From a candidate division FCPU426 bacterium (GTDB lineage Bacteria > Oederibacteriota > Muellerivitia > Muellerivitales > Muellerivitaceae): a stretch of 38,155 nt of DNA. A program made the translations under genes and the position numbers. Of this stretch, positions 22,326-30,850 are shown piece by piece. Where the stretch lies: the NCBI GenBank assembly GCA_030041545.1, contig JASHNQ010000062.1, forward strand, positions 1-38,155, given 5' to 3'. The notes beneath the pieces were generated by a model, which searched no databases, was not told where the DNA came from, and was given only the letters and a program-made list of their open reading frames with translations. Each line of letters opens with the position of its first letter. Within the stretch, counting starts at the first letter, position 1.

Positions 22326-25082
22326 TCATTGAAGTTGGGCCAGCCGGTCCTCAGCAGCCTTGGCCACGTCCGGGTATTCCTGCTCAAGGGCCGCCTTCTG
22401 GTATTCCATGCGGGCCTCCATGAGCCTTCCCTTTTGCTTTAAGAGATCGCCCAGGGCCAGGTGGGGCATACCGAAATCCGGTTTGAGCTGGATGGCTTGC
22501 CGGTAAAAGGCCTCGGCCGAGTCCAAGTCCCCCAGCTTTTCCTCGGTCTGGCCCAGGTAAAAAACCGCCTCGTGGGCCACCCGGAAGCTGCTTTGCGCCT
22601 TCACGAAATAAAGCTGGGCGTCCTTGTATTGGCCCTGGTGATAATACACCAGGCCGATGCCGAAATAGGCATCATCCTGGCCCGGCTTGTACTTGAGGGA
22701 TTCCTCGAAGTACCTCCGGGCTGCGTCGTAATCGTCCAGCTCCACGGCCACCTTGCCCAGGTTGTAAAGGGCGTCGGCGTGGTTGGGGTCCTTTTCCAGG
22801 GTCTTTTCCAGGAAGGTCTGGGCTTTCACCCATTGACCCTGTCTTAACCAGGCCACGCCCTGGTAATAGTAGCCATCGGCGTCGTCGGGATTGACCTGCA
22901 AGCCCTGTTGGTAATCCTTGGCGGCCTCGTCGAAACGTCCCCGCTTAAGTTCCAAGTTGCCGAAATTGAAATAAGTCTCGGCCAATTGGGAATCCATCGC
23001 CAGGCTTTTCTTCAGGTTTTGCTCGGCCTCATCCAGGTTGTCCTGGTCCAGTTCCAGGGCCGCCAGGTTCGTAAGGGCCTCCGGATATTCGGGCCTCAGC
23101 TCCAGGGCCTTTTTGTAATAAAATGCGGCCTGCGCGAATTTTCCCTGCTGGTCATGGGCCCGTCCCAGGTTGTAAAAAAACTCCGGTTGGCGGGGATAGG
23201 CGGCGGCCCCCTTTTCCCAATAGGCAATGGCTTCGGTAAAAAGATTTTGCCGGTAATAGACATCCCCCAGGCCTTGGGGAGTCTGCCAAGTGGCCGAAGG
23301 GGTATTGGCCGCTTCCTCGAAGTAATGTTCGGCGATCATGAATTTGCCGTCCAGGTAGGCGATATGGCCGCAGCCCTCCAAATAATGGCCGTCCTGGGGT
23401 GAAAGGCGCTGGGCGTGTTCCATGGCCTCCAGGGCTTCCTTCTTCCGGTCCATTTTCAAATAAACATCCGAAAGGTCTTCCCAAACCTCCGGTTGGGAGC
23501 CCCATTGATCCACGGCCTTTTTGGCCAGGATCAAGGACTCATCCAAGTTCCCTTGGTCTCCAAGGCGCAGCACCTGGGCGTGGTAGCCGGCCTCGTCCGA
23601 GGACTGTCCTGGCGGAGCTACGGCAGCCTGAGTTTGAGCCCCGTTTTTCAGCTGCTGGATATGGGCGAACAATTCGGCGTCCTGCTGGCCCATTTGCCCG
23701 GCCTTCTCATAGGCCGCCAATGCGTCCTGGGACTTCCCCTGGGCCATGTCCAAGTCGCCTTCCAGCCTCACCCAACGGGAAGACTGCGGCTCCAAAACCT
23801 CGCCTTGCCGAGCCATGGAGAGCGATGGATCGTAATCCTTGCGCTCCTGGGCCAAAACCGCCAAGCCATAAAGGGGTTCGGTGTACTGGGGATCCATTCC
23901 CCGCGCCCTTTCCCAAATCTCCCGGGCCTTTTCCTTGTCGCCGGTCCGGTAATAGGCTACGCCGTCGTTGTACTGGAACACCGCGCTCTCCTTGGCCGCT
24001 TCCCAATCCTCCACGTTCTCATAGAGCGTCAAGGCTTCTTGGTACTTGCCCTGCCGCAGCTTCAAATCCCCCATGTTCCAAAGGGCGGGTTTCAAGTCCG
24101 GCTCGAAAAGCAGGGCTTGCTGGAGCGCCTTTTCGGCTTCCCGGGGGCGCCCCAGCCCCAGTTGGGCGCGTCCCAGGTTGTTGAAATAACCCGAATTGCG
24201 CGGGTCCAGCTCAATGGCATGGGCCAGGGCCACGGAAGCCTTGAGATAATCCTGGTTGAAAAGATAGGCCAACCCCAGAAGGTTATAAGCGTCGGGATTC
24301 TCCGGGGACAGTTTCACGGCCTTTTGGGTGTCCTCCACCGCGCCATCGTAGTTTCCCGAAAGAACGGAGGCCACGGCCAGGTTGTAATAGGCATGGTAAA
24401 AGCCCGCGCCTTTGTCCACGGCCGTCTTAAAGGCCTGGTAGGCCTGGATGTAGTCCTTCTTCTGGAAATAGGCGCAGCCCAGGTTGTTCCAAACCTTGGG
24501 GTCATCGGAAAGATCCTGGGCGGCCTCCTCGAAAAGACCCGCGGCCTGGGAGAAATCGCCCTCCTCAAAGGCCAGGAGTCCCAGGTCATAGGCCGCCTGG
24601 CTACGGGTGGAGTCGATCCCATGGGCCTGGTTGAGGTATTGCCGGGCTTGATCCATGTCGCCGGCCTTGTAAGCCGCCACACCCAGGTTGACGTAAGCCC
24701 CCCCATACGCCGGATTTATCAGCAGCGTTTTTTTAAATTGGACGGCCGCTTCGGCGTATTCCCCAAAGTAGTAATAAATGTAGCCCAAGTCGTTCAGGCA
24801 GGCCGGGTCTTGGGCGTTAAAATCCGGGCTGGACCTGTATCTCAAGAGGGCCGAGGCCATGGTGTCCTGGAAGTAAAAGGAATGGTGGGAATGGGCCACG
24901 AAAGGGTCGGCGGGCTTCACTTTGGGCAGGCTTTCGGCGGCCAGGGGGGAGATGGACTTGGCCGAGGAGTCGGTCCGCACCTGGGCAAAACCATCAACGG
25001 GAATAAGAACATTGGAACCACTAAGGGCAAAAAGGGCGCCAAGAAAAACTTTATACGAATGTCTTTTTTCTTGTTTTTTCAT
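22326..25082 (-). CDS. Large exported tetratricopeptide-repeat protein
   Basis: This 918-residue protein has an N-terminal signal-type segment (KVFLGALFALSGSNVLIPVDGFAQ, about 11-34). About two dozen 34-residue TPR units follow from about 85 to the end. Typical units include NDLGYIYYYFGEYAEAAVQFKK, NLGVAAYKAGDMDQARQYLN and NLGKVAVELDDYDAARRYFE. The central part (about 480-510) has a Q/A-rich non-repeat break. It should be a periplasmic or outer-membrane scaffold for protein-protein contacts; no enzymatic domain is visible. It starts 9 bases after the stop of the membrane-anchored TPR-like gene, at the end of the ABC operon, so it may work with that transporter. The exact function is unknown. 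Confidence 0.85.
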   Translation of the reverse strand: MKKQEKRHSYKVFLGALFALSGSNVLIPVDGFAQVRTDSSAKSISPLAAESLPKVKPADPFVAHSHHSFYFQDTMASALLRYRSSPDFNAQDPACLNDLGYIYYYFGEYAEAAVQFKKTLLINPAYGGAYVNLGVAAYKAGDMDQARQYLNQAHGIDSTRSQAAYDLGLLAFEEGDFSQAAGLFEEAAQDLSDDPKVWNNLGCAYFQKKDYIQAYQAFKTAVDKGAGFYHAYYNLAVASVLSGNYDGAVEDTQKAVKLSPENPDAYNLLGLAYLFNQDYLKASVALAHAIELDPRNSGYFNNLGRAQLGLGRPREAEKALQQALLFEPDLKPALWNMGDLKLRQGKYQEALTLYENVEDWEAAKESAVFQYNDGVAYYRTGDKEKAREIWERARGMDPQYTEPLYGLAVLAQERKDYDPSLSMARQGEVLEPQSSRWVRLEGDLDMAQGKSQDALAAYEKAGQMGQQDAELFAHIQQLKNGAQTQAAVAPPGQSSDEAGYHAQVLRLGDQGNLDESLILAKKAVDQWGSQPEVWEDLSDVYLKMDRKKEALEAMEHAQRLSPQDGHYLEGCGHIAYLDGKFMIAEHYFEEAANTPSATWQTPQGLGDVYYRQNLFTEAIAYWEKGAAAYPRQPEFFYNLGRAHDQQGKFAQAAFYYKKALELRPEYPEALTNLAALELDQDNLDEAEQNLKKSLAMDSQLAETYFNFGNLELKRGRFDEAAKDYQQGLQVNPDDADGYYYQGVAWLRQGQWVKAQTFLEKTLEKDPNHADALYNLGKVAVELDDYDAARRYFEESLKYKPGQDDAYFGIGLVYYHQGQYKDAQLYFVKAQSSFRVAHEAVFYLGQTEEKLGDLDSAEAFYRQAIQLKPDFGMPHLALGDLLKQKGRLMEARMEYQKAALEQEYPDVAKAAEDRLAQLQ

Positions 25083-25091
25083 TCCCTTTTC

Positions 25092-25820
25092 TTAGTGCCC
25101 TTTTTGCCTGAGTGGTTCGATGGGTTCTTTTTTTAGTATAGCGTAAAGTTCCTGGAGCTTTTGGGCCGCTACAATCCGCTTTTCGTCGGTATCGCCATCC
25201 TTCAAAAGTTCCTGCCAAATCTTGACGGCGTCCTGATAGCGCCCCACCTTTTGGTAGGTGTTGGCTAAAATGTTGACCAGCATGGGAGGCGCGTCGGGCC
25301 GGCTGGCTTCCTCCTCCAACACCGGAATAATCATCTTATCGTTATCCGTGTTTCGGTATCCGATGGCGGCCAGAAGGTATTTCAGCCGCTGGGCGTCGGG
25401 GTTGGCCTTGATTCCCTTTTCCAGGAGACGGGCCGCCTGGTCGATGCGCTTCAAATGGAAGGCCAGGGCGTTGGCCCCGAAGGTGTAAATCGAAATGAAC
25501 TGGGGGTTCAAGTCCGAGGCCAGGGAGCAATCATCGTAGAGCCTGGCCCACCGCGTGACCGCGTTGTCATCGTCCCCGTAGTATTGGATGACCTGTATCC
25601 AAAACACGTGCCCCACCAGCACTTTGGTCCCCGTCAGGTAGGCCACCGCGCGCAGGGTGGAAGCGATGGTTTTGTCCATGCGTTGCACCGGGCTGGCCTG
25701 GAAGGAAGTGGGGTGCACCCAATCCCGCAGCCGGGATGAGAGGAAGGCCTGGGAAACGAACAAAACGAATAGAACGGCGGGAGCCGCCCTCCACCATCCC
25801 CCGTAAGACGGCGCGCTCAC
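25092..25820 (-). CDS. Membrane-anchored TPR-like protein in an ABC operon
   Basis: This 242-residue protein starts at a GTG (25818-25820) that overlaps the permease stop in a GTGA arrangement with GAGGG upstream. This start is preferred over in-frame codons up to 25916, which would lie inside the permease gene. Residues about 12-30 (AAPAVLFVLFVSQAFLSSRL) form one membrane anchor. The rest is helical with TPR-like pairs, such as LDCSLASDLNPQF-type spacing, LLEKGIKANPDAQRLKYLLA and ILANTYQKVGRYQDAVKIWQELL (about 170-215). It should present a TPR domain on the periplasmic side. It is third in the series ATPase, permease, this gene, large TPR protein. I recognise no named family. Confidence 0.75.
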   Translation of the reverse strand: MSAPSYGGWWRAAPAVLFVLFVSQAFLSSRLRDWVHPTSFQASPVQRMDKTIASTLRAVAYLTGTKVLVGHVFWIQVIQYYGDDDNAVTRWARLYDDCSLASDLNPQFISIYTFGANALAFHLKRIDQAARLLEKGIKANPDAQRLKYLLAAIGYRNTDNDKMIIPVLEEEASRPDAPPMLVNILANTYQKVGRYQDAVKIWQELLKDGDTDEKRIVAAQKLQELYAILKKEPIEPLRQKGH

Positions 25821-26593
25821 CGGAATTCCCTCTTTTCCAGGTTGATCCATCCGATGAGGAAGACCACGAAGGAATAGGAAAAGGCGTAAAGCAGGATATC
25901 CTGCCATTGGGCCCACCCCAGTACCAAGTTGGGGTCATAAAGCCGGTCCTTCAAGTTGAAGGCTTCCAAGTTGGGAAGGATGTAGTAAACCACCCTCAGC
26001 AGAACCTTGACCCAATGGCTTAGCTGCTGGTTTAAAAGCCACTGGACTTCCCCGATGCACTGGCCCAGGAAAACAGTGAAGAAGGTATAAAGCACCACTC
26101 CCACCATGGACGTGGCGATCATTTGGTAGGTCAGCCCCAGGGTCGTCAGCACGAACATTTCCAGGAGGATGAAAACAACGCATTCATAAAACAGGACCGG
26201 AACCGTTCCGCCACCCAAGAAGACCACCAAGCCGACGATCACCAGGCCCATCCCAAGGACGACCAGGCAGTTCACCAGGAAAAAGCCCAGGATTCGGCCT
26301 AGGAGGTACTCGCCGCGGGTCAGGGGCTTGGCCAGGTGCAGAAAGATGGCCTTTTGGTCCATTTCGGTGGTGTAAGTGACGGCCAGGCCCAACAGGAGCA
26401 CCAGAAGCCCGGAAATTTCCATACCCGCCAGCCCCAGGTCCATGAAAATCTGGAGGGTGCTGCCGAAACTGAGGATGGAAAGGAGGAAATCCAGCCCGCA
26501 AAGCACGATGACACTGATGAGCCAGACGAACAGCAGGCGGCTGCGGATGAGTTCCCGGAAAGTGAAGGCGGTCACGGCAAGAACCCGTTTCAT
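25817..26593 (-). CDS. ABC-2 type transporter permease
   Basis: This 258-residue integral membrane protein has about six hydrophobic spans. They include LFVWLISVIVLCGLDFLL (about 21-38), GLLVLLLGLAVTY (about 61-73), FFLVNCLVVLGMGLVIVGLVVFL, FVLTTLGLTYQMIATSMVGVVLYTFF and a last span LLYAFSYSFVVFLIGWINL. The N-terminal TFRELIRSRLL and the AKPLTRGEYLLGR loop are typical of ABC-2 permeases. It pairs with the upstream ATPase through an ATGA overlap (26590-26593). The substrate is unknown; relatives export polysaccharides, drugs or lipids, or act in gliding-like systems. Confidence 0.87.
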   Translation of the reverse strand: MKRVLAVTAFTFRELIRSRLLFVWLISVIVLCGLDFLLSILSFGSTLQIFMDLGLAGMEISGLLVLLLGLAVTYTTEMDQKAIFLHLAKPLTRGEYLLGRILGFFLVNCLVVLGMGLVIVGLVVFLGGGTVPVLFYECVVFILLEMFVLTTLGLTYQMIATSMVGVVLYTFFTVFLGQCIGEVQWLLNQQLSHWVKVLLRVVYYILPNLEAFNLKDRLYDPNLVLGWAQWQDILLYAFSYSFVVFLIGWINLEKREFR

Positions 26594-27573
26594 GGCCGCC
26601 TCCCGCCGATCGGCCGGTTCAAGTGGGCCTGCGCGCCGATGGCCTTGAGGAAATAAGCCTCCACCTGTGAGGATAGGGGGCGTACGCCCTTGACTTGGGC
26701 CTTCCGGGCGGTCAACAGCGCGAGGGTTTCGGCTAGGACCAGGCCCGAAACCTGGACTCCCCCGTTATTTCGCACCGTTTCCTGGAACGGCATGCCGGAG
26801 AGCTTGGCCGCCTCCGCGCCGTCCACGTCGATCCAGTAATCCACCGGGACGGAGGACTCCAGGATTTTGGAAATCGGGACCACTTCCTTCAAGACCCCCT
26901 CATGAAGGATGCCGACGCGGTCGCAAACCCTCTCCACCTCGTCCAAAATGTGGGTGTTCAAAAAGAGGGTGGTTCCCGCCTTTTTCAAGTCGATGAAAAT
27001 GTCCCGCATTTCCTTATAACCCACGGGGTCCAAGCCGCTCATGGGCTCGTCACAGATGAGGAGCCGGGGCTTTCCAATGAGGGCCTGGCCGATGCCGATG
27101 CGCTGCAGCATGCCCTTGGAATAACCCGAAACCTTGAGACCGGCCGCGGAACGCATACGGACCAGGTCCAGGATTTCGTCCACCCGGTGCTGGAGGGCCG
27201 AACCGGCAAGGCCGTGGAGGGAGCCGAAATACCCTAAAAGTTCCCTGCCCGTGTGCTGCTTGGAGAAGTAAGGCAGTTCGGGAAGGTAACCGATCCGCTG
27301 CCGCACGCCGCGCTGGGAAATGTTCCCTCCCAGGACCGCCACCGAACCGGCCGTGGGCCGCAAGAGGCCCAAAACCAGCTTGATCAAGGTGGTTTTTCCA
27401 GCCCCATTCAAGCCCATGAGCCCGAAGGCCTGGTTTTCGTAGACATCCAATTGAACGGTCTTGAGGGCGTGGGTGACCTTGGGCGTGAACCAAAAACCGG
27501 TTTTATAGGTTTTGGAGAGGCCCCGGATTTGGATGGCGCAGGGGGAATCGGTCACAACGGCTGTTCGTTCCAA
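26590..27573 (-). CDS. ABC transporter ATP-binding protein
   Basis: This 327-residue ATPase has Walker A GLNGAGKTT (54-62), a Q-loop region near GYLPELPYF (95-103), signature VSGYSKGMLQR (148-158), Walker B LLICDEPMSGLDP (171-183) and the switch histidine in FLNTHILDEVE. The slightly degenerate signature (SGYSKG) is common in ABC-2 exporters of the NatA/CcmA type. About 100 residues follow the ATPase core, as in that group. The start is a TTG at 27573 with GAGG at 6-base spacing; a GTG at 27555 is the alternative. It is first in a four-gene unit with permease, TPR-like and TPR proteins. Confidence 0.92.
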   Translation of the reverse strand: MERTAVVTDSPCAIQIRGLSKTYKTGFWFTPKVTHALKTVQLDVYENQAFGLMGLNGAGKTTLIKLVLGLLRPTAGSVAVLGGNISQRGVRQRIGYLPELPYFSKQHTGRELLGYFGSLHGLAGSALQHRVDEILDLVRMRSAAGLKVSGYSKGMLQRIGIGQALIGKPRLLICDEPMSGLDPVGYKEMRDIFIDLKKAGTTLFLNTHILDEVERVCDRVGILHEGVLKEVVPISKILESSVPVDYWIDVDGAEAAKLSGMPFQETVRNNGGVQVSGLVLAETLALLTARKAQVKGVRPLSSQVEAYFLKAIGAQAHLNRPIGGRRP

Positions 27574-27686
27574 GGAAGCCTCGGGATTAAAAGTGGGGAA
27601 TTTTGAAACTGACGCACTATCAAAATGCGAAGATGGGCGTATTTTACTTTCCGCTTTTTTATACCCTTAACGACTTTCGTACTTTC

Positions 27687-28523
27687 TTATGTTCCTATTT
27701 CTACGTAACTTTCCAGCCGCTCAAACAAGGCCAGCGCCGCCTGGATGGCCAGCGCGCTGGTCTTCGGGTTTTGGACGGACGGCTTGTTGCGGGTGACGGC
27801 GGTCAACTCGCCGAAGTCCCCCCGCACGTGGATTTCATGCTGGTTGGAGCGGATTTGGGGATCGGACACGACCCGCACCTTAAGTTTCCGGGGATTCCCC
27901 GATGCCAAGGCGGTGGTGGCAGCCACATTGACATTGGCCGGGAAGCGCTGGATCGCCCCCCAAACATCGCCTTTATAAAGATAAAAAGCTATCTTGGATT
28001 TGTAAAGCGATCGTTTTTGGGCTTGGGTCAACCCGGGTGCCCCCTGGAAACCCGCCGGCGGCTTGGTGGAAGTAATCCGCAGTTCCCTGATTTCCCCGAT
28101 TTGCCGGGCCGCCTTGAGGCCGTCCAAGCCGCAAAGAGCGCCGGAGGGCAAGTAGATTTTGGTTTGATGTTTTACCGCCAAGGCGGATAACTTCTTTTGG
28201 TTCAAAAGGAACCCACCCGTGCTCATCATGACCACGGGTTTACGGCTTTTTAAGGCGGCCTCCGCCACCGGAAGGGACGCCTTCACCGAGGCCGCTTCCA
28301 AGACAAAGTCGCATTTGGGGAGGAGTTGGTCCAGATGGGCGCAGACGGTTGGACGGGACTTCAATCGTTTAGAAAGTTTGAGGGCGGAATCAGGAACCAT
28401 ATCCAAGACGGCTGACACGCGGAAGGAAGATTTCCTTTTCTCGAGGAGTTCGGCGACCAGTGATCCGATGGCGCCGCAGCCCACAATCCCCAAGCGGCGG
28501 TATTTACCTTTTGCTTTTTTCAT
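27687..28523 (-). CDS. nadX: L-aspartate dehydrogenase
   Basis: This 278-residue enzyme oxidises L-aspartate to iminoaspartate with NAD(P)+, feeding NadA for quinolinate and NAD synthesis. It replaces the oxygen- or fumarate-dependent NadB. The Rossmann motif GCGAIG (15-20), PSGALCGLDGLKAA (126-139), FPANVNVAATTALA (194-207) and NQHEIHVRGDFGEL (227-240, catalytic His229) match the family. I start at the ATG at 28523 because family members begin just before the GxGxxG strand; an in-frame GTG at 28541 is possible and neither has a strong binding site. It lies directly downstream of nadA, which supports the assignment. Confidence 0.92.
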   Translation of the reverse strand: MKKAKGKYRRLGIVGCGAIGSLVAELLEKRKSSFRVSAVLDMVPDSALKLSKRLKSRPTVCAHLDQLLPKCDFVLEAASVKASLPVAEAALKSRKPVVMMSTGGFLLNQKKLSALAVKHQTKIYLPSGALCGLDGLKAARQIGEIRELRITSTKPPAGFQGAPGLTQAQKRSLYKSKIAFYLYKGDVWGAIQRFPANVNVAATTALASGNPRKLKVRVVSDPQIRSNQHEIHVRGDFGELTAVTRNKPSVQNPKTSALAIQAALALFERLESYVEIGT

Positions 28524-28602
28524 GAAGTTGTGGACACCCACTCATTTTGGGAAGGTGTGAAAGTTTAAAAGTGAGGATGTCTAGAATTCACGCTTTAAAG
28601 CG

Positions 28603-29538
28603 TCATTTAGTGGGCACCGCCGCCAACATCCCGTCCAGGGCCCTGAGGGCCTTGACCCGGATGGGTTCGGGAATTTCGATGCGGAACCGGAGTTCCTTGA
28701 GGGACTCGTAAACGTCCTCGAGTTGGGTCATCTTCATGTTGGGGCAAATGAGCCCCTTGCTGGGCTGGAGGAAAATTTTGTCCGGCATGGCCGTGCGCAG
28801 GCGATGCAGCATTCCCATTTCGGTCCCGATAATGAAGCTCTTGGCCGGGGAGGCTTGGCAATAGCGCAGCATTTGGGAGGTGGAAAGCACGGCATCCGCC
28901 AGGTTGCAGATATCCTCATTGCTCTCCGGATGGACCACCACCTCGGCTTCGGGGTGCTGTTTCTTCAGGTCCAAGATGTCCTTGACCTTCATGCGCTGGT
29001 GGGTGGGACAGCAGCCCGCCCAAAGGATCATCCTCTTGTGGGTCTGCTTTTGGACGAACCGGCCCAAGTGCTGGTCGGGCACGAAGAGAATCTCTTCCTG
29101 GGACATGGCGTTGACCACTTGCAGGGCGTTGGCCGAGGTGCAGCAAACGTCCGCCATGGCCTTGATCTCCGCCGAGCAGTTCACATAGGCCACCACGGCG
29201 GCGTTGGGATACTTTGCCTTTTCCGCCTCTAGCTGAGCCGGGGTGATCATGTCCGCCAGGGGGCAACCCGCCTCGGCCGCGGGCAAAAGCACCGTCTTTT
29301 GGGGCGAGAGGATCTTGGCGGTTTCGGCCATGAAATGCACGCTGCAAAACACGATGACGTCCGCGCCGGTTTTGGCGGCCAGCCGGGAAAGTTCCAGGGA
29401 ATCCCCCACGTAATCCGCGATGTCCTGAACCTCCGGCCTTTCATAGCTGTGGGCCAGGATGACGGCGTTGTGTTCCTTCTTGAGTTCCTGGATGCGGGCG
29501 GTCAGTTCCGAATCATCCAAAAAAAGGTCTAAGGACAT
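28603..29538 (-). CDS. nadA: Quinolinate synthase A
   Basis: This 311-residue [4Fe-4S] enzyme condenses iminoaspartate with dihydroxyacetone phosphate to quinolinate. The three cluster ligands are conserved: Cys92 (AEAGCPLADM), Cys177 (WAGCCPTH) and Cys265 (GLICPNMK). AHSYERPEVQDIADYVGDSL (29-48), YVNCSAEIKA (118-127), CCTSANA (132-138) and HPESNEDI (203-210) match the substrate site. The ATG begins two bases after the panD stop (TGACCATG) with GGGAGG inside the panD end, so translation is probably coupled. It has no nadB beside it; nadX downstream supplies iminoaspartate. Confidence 0.97.
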   Translation of the reverse strand: MSLDLFLDDSELTARIQELKKEHNAVILAHSYERPEVQDIADYVGDSLELSRLAAKTGADVIVFCSVHFMAETAKILSPQKTVLLPAAEAGCPLADMITPAQLEAEKAKYPNAAVVAYVNCSAEIKAMADVCCTSANALQVVNAMSQEEILFVPDQHLGRFVQKQTHKRMILWAGCCPTHQRMKVKDILDLKKQHPEAEVVVHPESNEDICNLADAVLSTSQMLRYCQASPAKSFIIGTEMGMLHRLRTAMPDKIFLQPSKGLICPNMKMTQLEDVYESLKELRFRIEIPEPIRVKALRALDGMLAAVPTK

Positions 29539-29540
29539 GG

Positions 29541-29906
29541 TCAGCCTCCCTTTTTAACCTTGGTTGCTTTGTTCTTGGCGTTCACCGACACGACCGTGGG
29601 ATGGAAACCGGCGGGCGGGGCCTTGGGAAAGCTTTCATAGGTAAGGACGATCAGTTTATCCCCCACTTCCGTATGCCTCGCGGCGGCGCCGTTCATGCAA
29701 ACCACGCCGGAGCCGGCTTTTCCCTCGATGGCGTAAGTGGCGATACGGCTTCCGTTGTTCAGGTTGAGCACATGCACCTGTTCATAGGGGGCGATATCCG
29801 CCGCTTTCATCAGTTTCGCGTCCAGGGTGATGCTCCCCTCGTACCACAATTCGGTCTGGGTGACGGTGGCTTGGTGGATTTTGGATTTAACGAATGTCCG
29901 CGCCAT
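29541..29906 (-). CDS. panD: Aspartate 1-decarboxylase (pyruvoyl-dependent)
   Basis: This 121-residue proenzyme self-cleaves at Gly24-Ser25 (ELWYEGSIT) to create the pyruvoyl cofactor. It then decarboxylates aspartate to beta-alanine for pantothenate. KSKIHQATVTQTEL (7-20), VLNLNNGSRIATYAIEG and CMNGAAARHTEVGDKLIVLTY are typical. The ATG at 29906 puts the cleavage site at exactly its usual position and follows AAAGGG. The in-frame TTG at 29921 would add five residues. It follows panB and panC and is coupled to nadA. Confidence 0.97.
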   Translation of the reverse strand: MARTFVKSKIHQATVTQTELWYEGSITLDAKLMKAADIAPYEQVHVLNLNNGSRIATYAIEGKAGSGVVCMNGAAARHTEVGDKLIVLTYESFPKAPPAGFHPTVVSVNAKNKATKVKKGG

Positions 29907-30003
29907 GGTTTTCCCTTTCAAAGAATGGGCGACAGTGTAACCTAAAATTTACAAACCATCCAGCGCCAAGCCAACGGGTCTCGGGATTTGTCGGGGATGG
30001 ATG

Positions 30004-30846
30004 TTAAATAACAATATTGTCAATGAGACGCACATTGTCAAGGTAAGTGGCCAAAGCGATCATGGTCCCCGGCTTGATTTCCGTGACGGGAACCAAGGTT
30101 TCAGGGTTGACCGCCTCCAAGTATTGGATCTTCACGTTCTTTTCGTCCTCTATCACTTTGCGGATTTCCTCCAAGACCTTCTCGGCCTGGGTTTCTCCCA
30201 ACTCCACGATGCTCTTTCCCACCTTCAGCGCCTTGTAAAGCGCCGGCGCGGTTTTGCGTCCCTCCAGCGTCAAGCCTTGGTTGCGGGAGCTCATGGCCAA
30301 ACCGTCGTGTTCCCGCACTGTGGGACAGCTTATGGTTTCAATATCCATATTGAGATCCTTGATAACCTGGCGCAAAACGGCCAGTTGCTGGGCATCCTTC
30401 TGGCCCAGGTAAAGGCGGTCGGGCATAACTGCGCCCAGGAGCTTGACCACCACCGTGGCCACTCCGTTGAAATGCCCGGGCCGGAAGGGCGCGCAAAGAC
30501 CTTGCATCAGAGGCCCCTTGACTTCCACGGAAGTGGAAAAACCTGCCGGGTACATTTCTTTATCCGAAGGGGTGAAGACGGCATTGACTTTTTCACCCTG
30601 GAGCATTTTTAAATCTTTTTCCAGGGTGCGGGGATATTTGGCAAAATCCTCCTTTGGACCGAATTGAAGGGGGTTCACGTAAACAGAGGCGATCGTCACG
30701 TCGTTTTCTTTGCGGCAGGCGCGGACCAGCTCCAAATGGCCTTCGTGCAGGGCGCCCATGGTAGGAACGAAACCGATGCTTTTCTTGGCCAGACGCCACT
30801 TGCGGGATTGGGCCTGCATTTGTCGGGGGTCTGGAAAAGCCTTCAT
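30004..30846 (-). CDS. panC: Pantothenate synthetase (pantoate-beta-alanine ligase)
   Basis: This 280-residue ligase joins pantoate and beta-alanine with ATP. PTMGALHEGHLELVR (28-42) contains the HxGH-type pair His34/His37. VNPLQFGPKEDFAKYPRT, the AFRPGHF-type pocket (CAPFRPGHFNGVATVV), LYLGQKDAQQL and the KMSKS-like AMSSRN follow in order. I start at the ATG at 30846, four bases after the panB stop, which gives the family length; an upstream in-frame codon at 30924 would overlap panB. The order panB-panC-panD puts all pantothenate-branch enzymes of this window in one unit. Confidence 0.97.
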   Translation of the reverse strand: MKAFPDPRQMQAQSRKWRLAKKSIGFVPTMGALHEGHLELVRACRKENDVTIASVYVNPLQFGPKEDFAKYPRTLEKDLKMLQGEKVNAVFTPSDKEMYPAGFSTSVEVKGPLMQGLCAPFRPGHFNGVATVVVKLLGAVMPDRLYLGQKDAQQLAVLRQVIKDLNMDIETISCPTVREHDGLAMSSRNQGLTLEGRKTAPALYKALKVGKSIVELGETQAEKVLEEIRKVIEDEKNVKIQYLEAVNPETLVPVTEIKPGTMIALATYLDNVRLIDNIVI

Positions 30847-30850
30847 TGCC

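Noticed and set aside
23415-25136. 573-codon plus-strand open frame
   Set aside because: Antisense shadow of the TPR gene; the minus frame has unmistakable TPR units.
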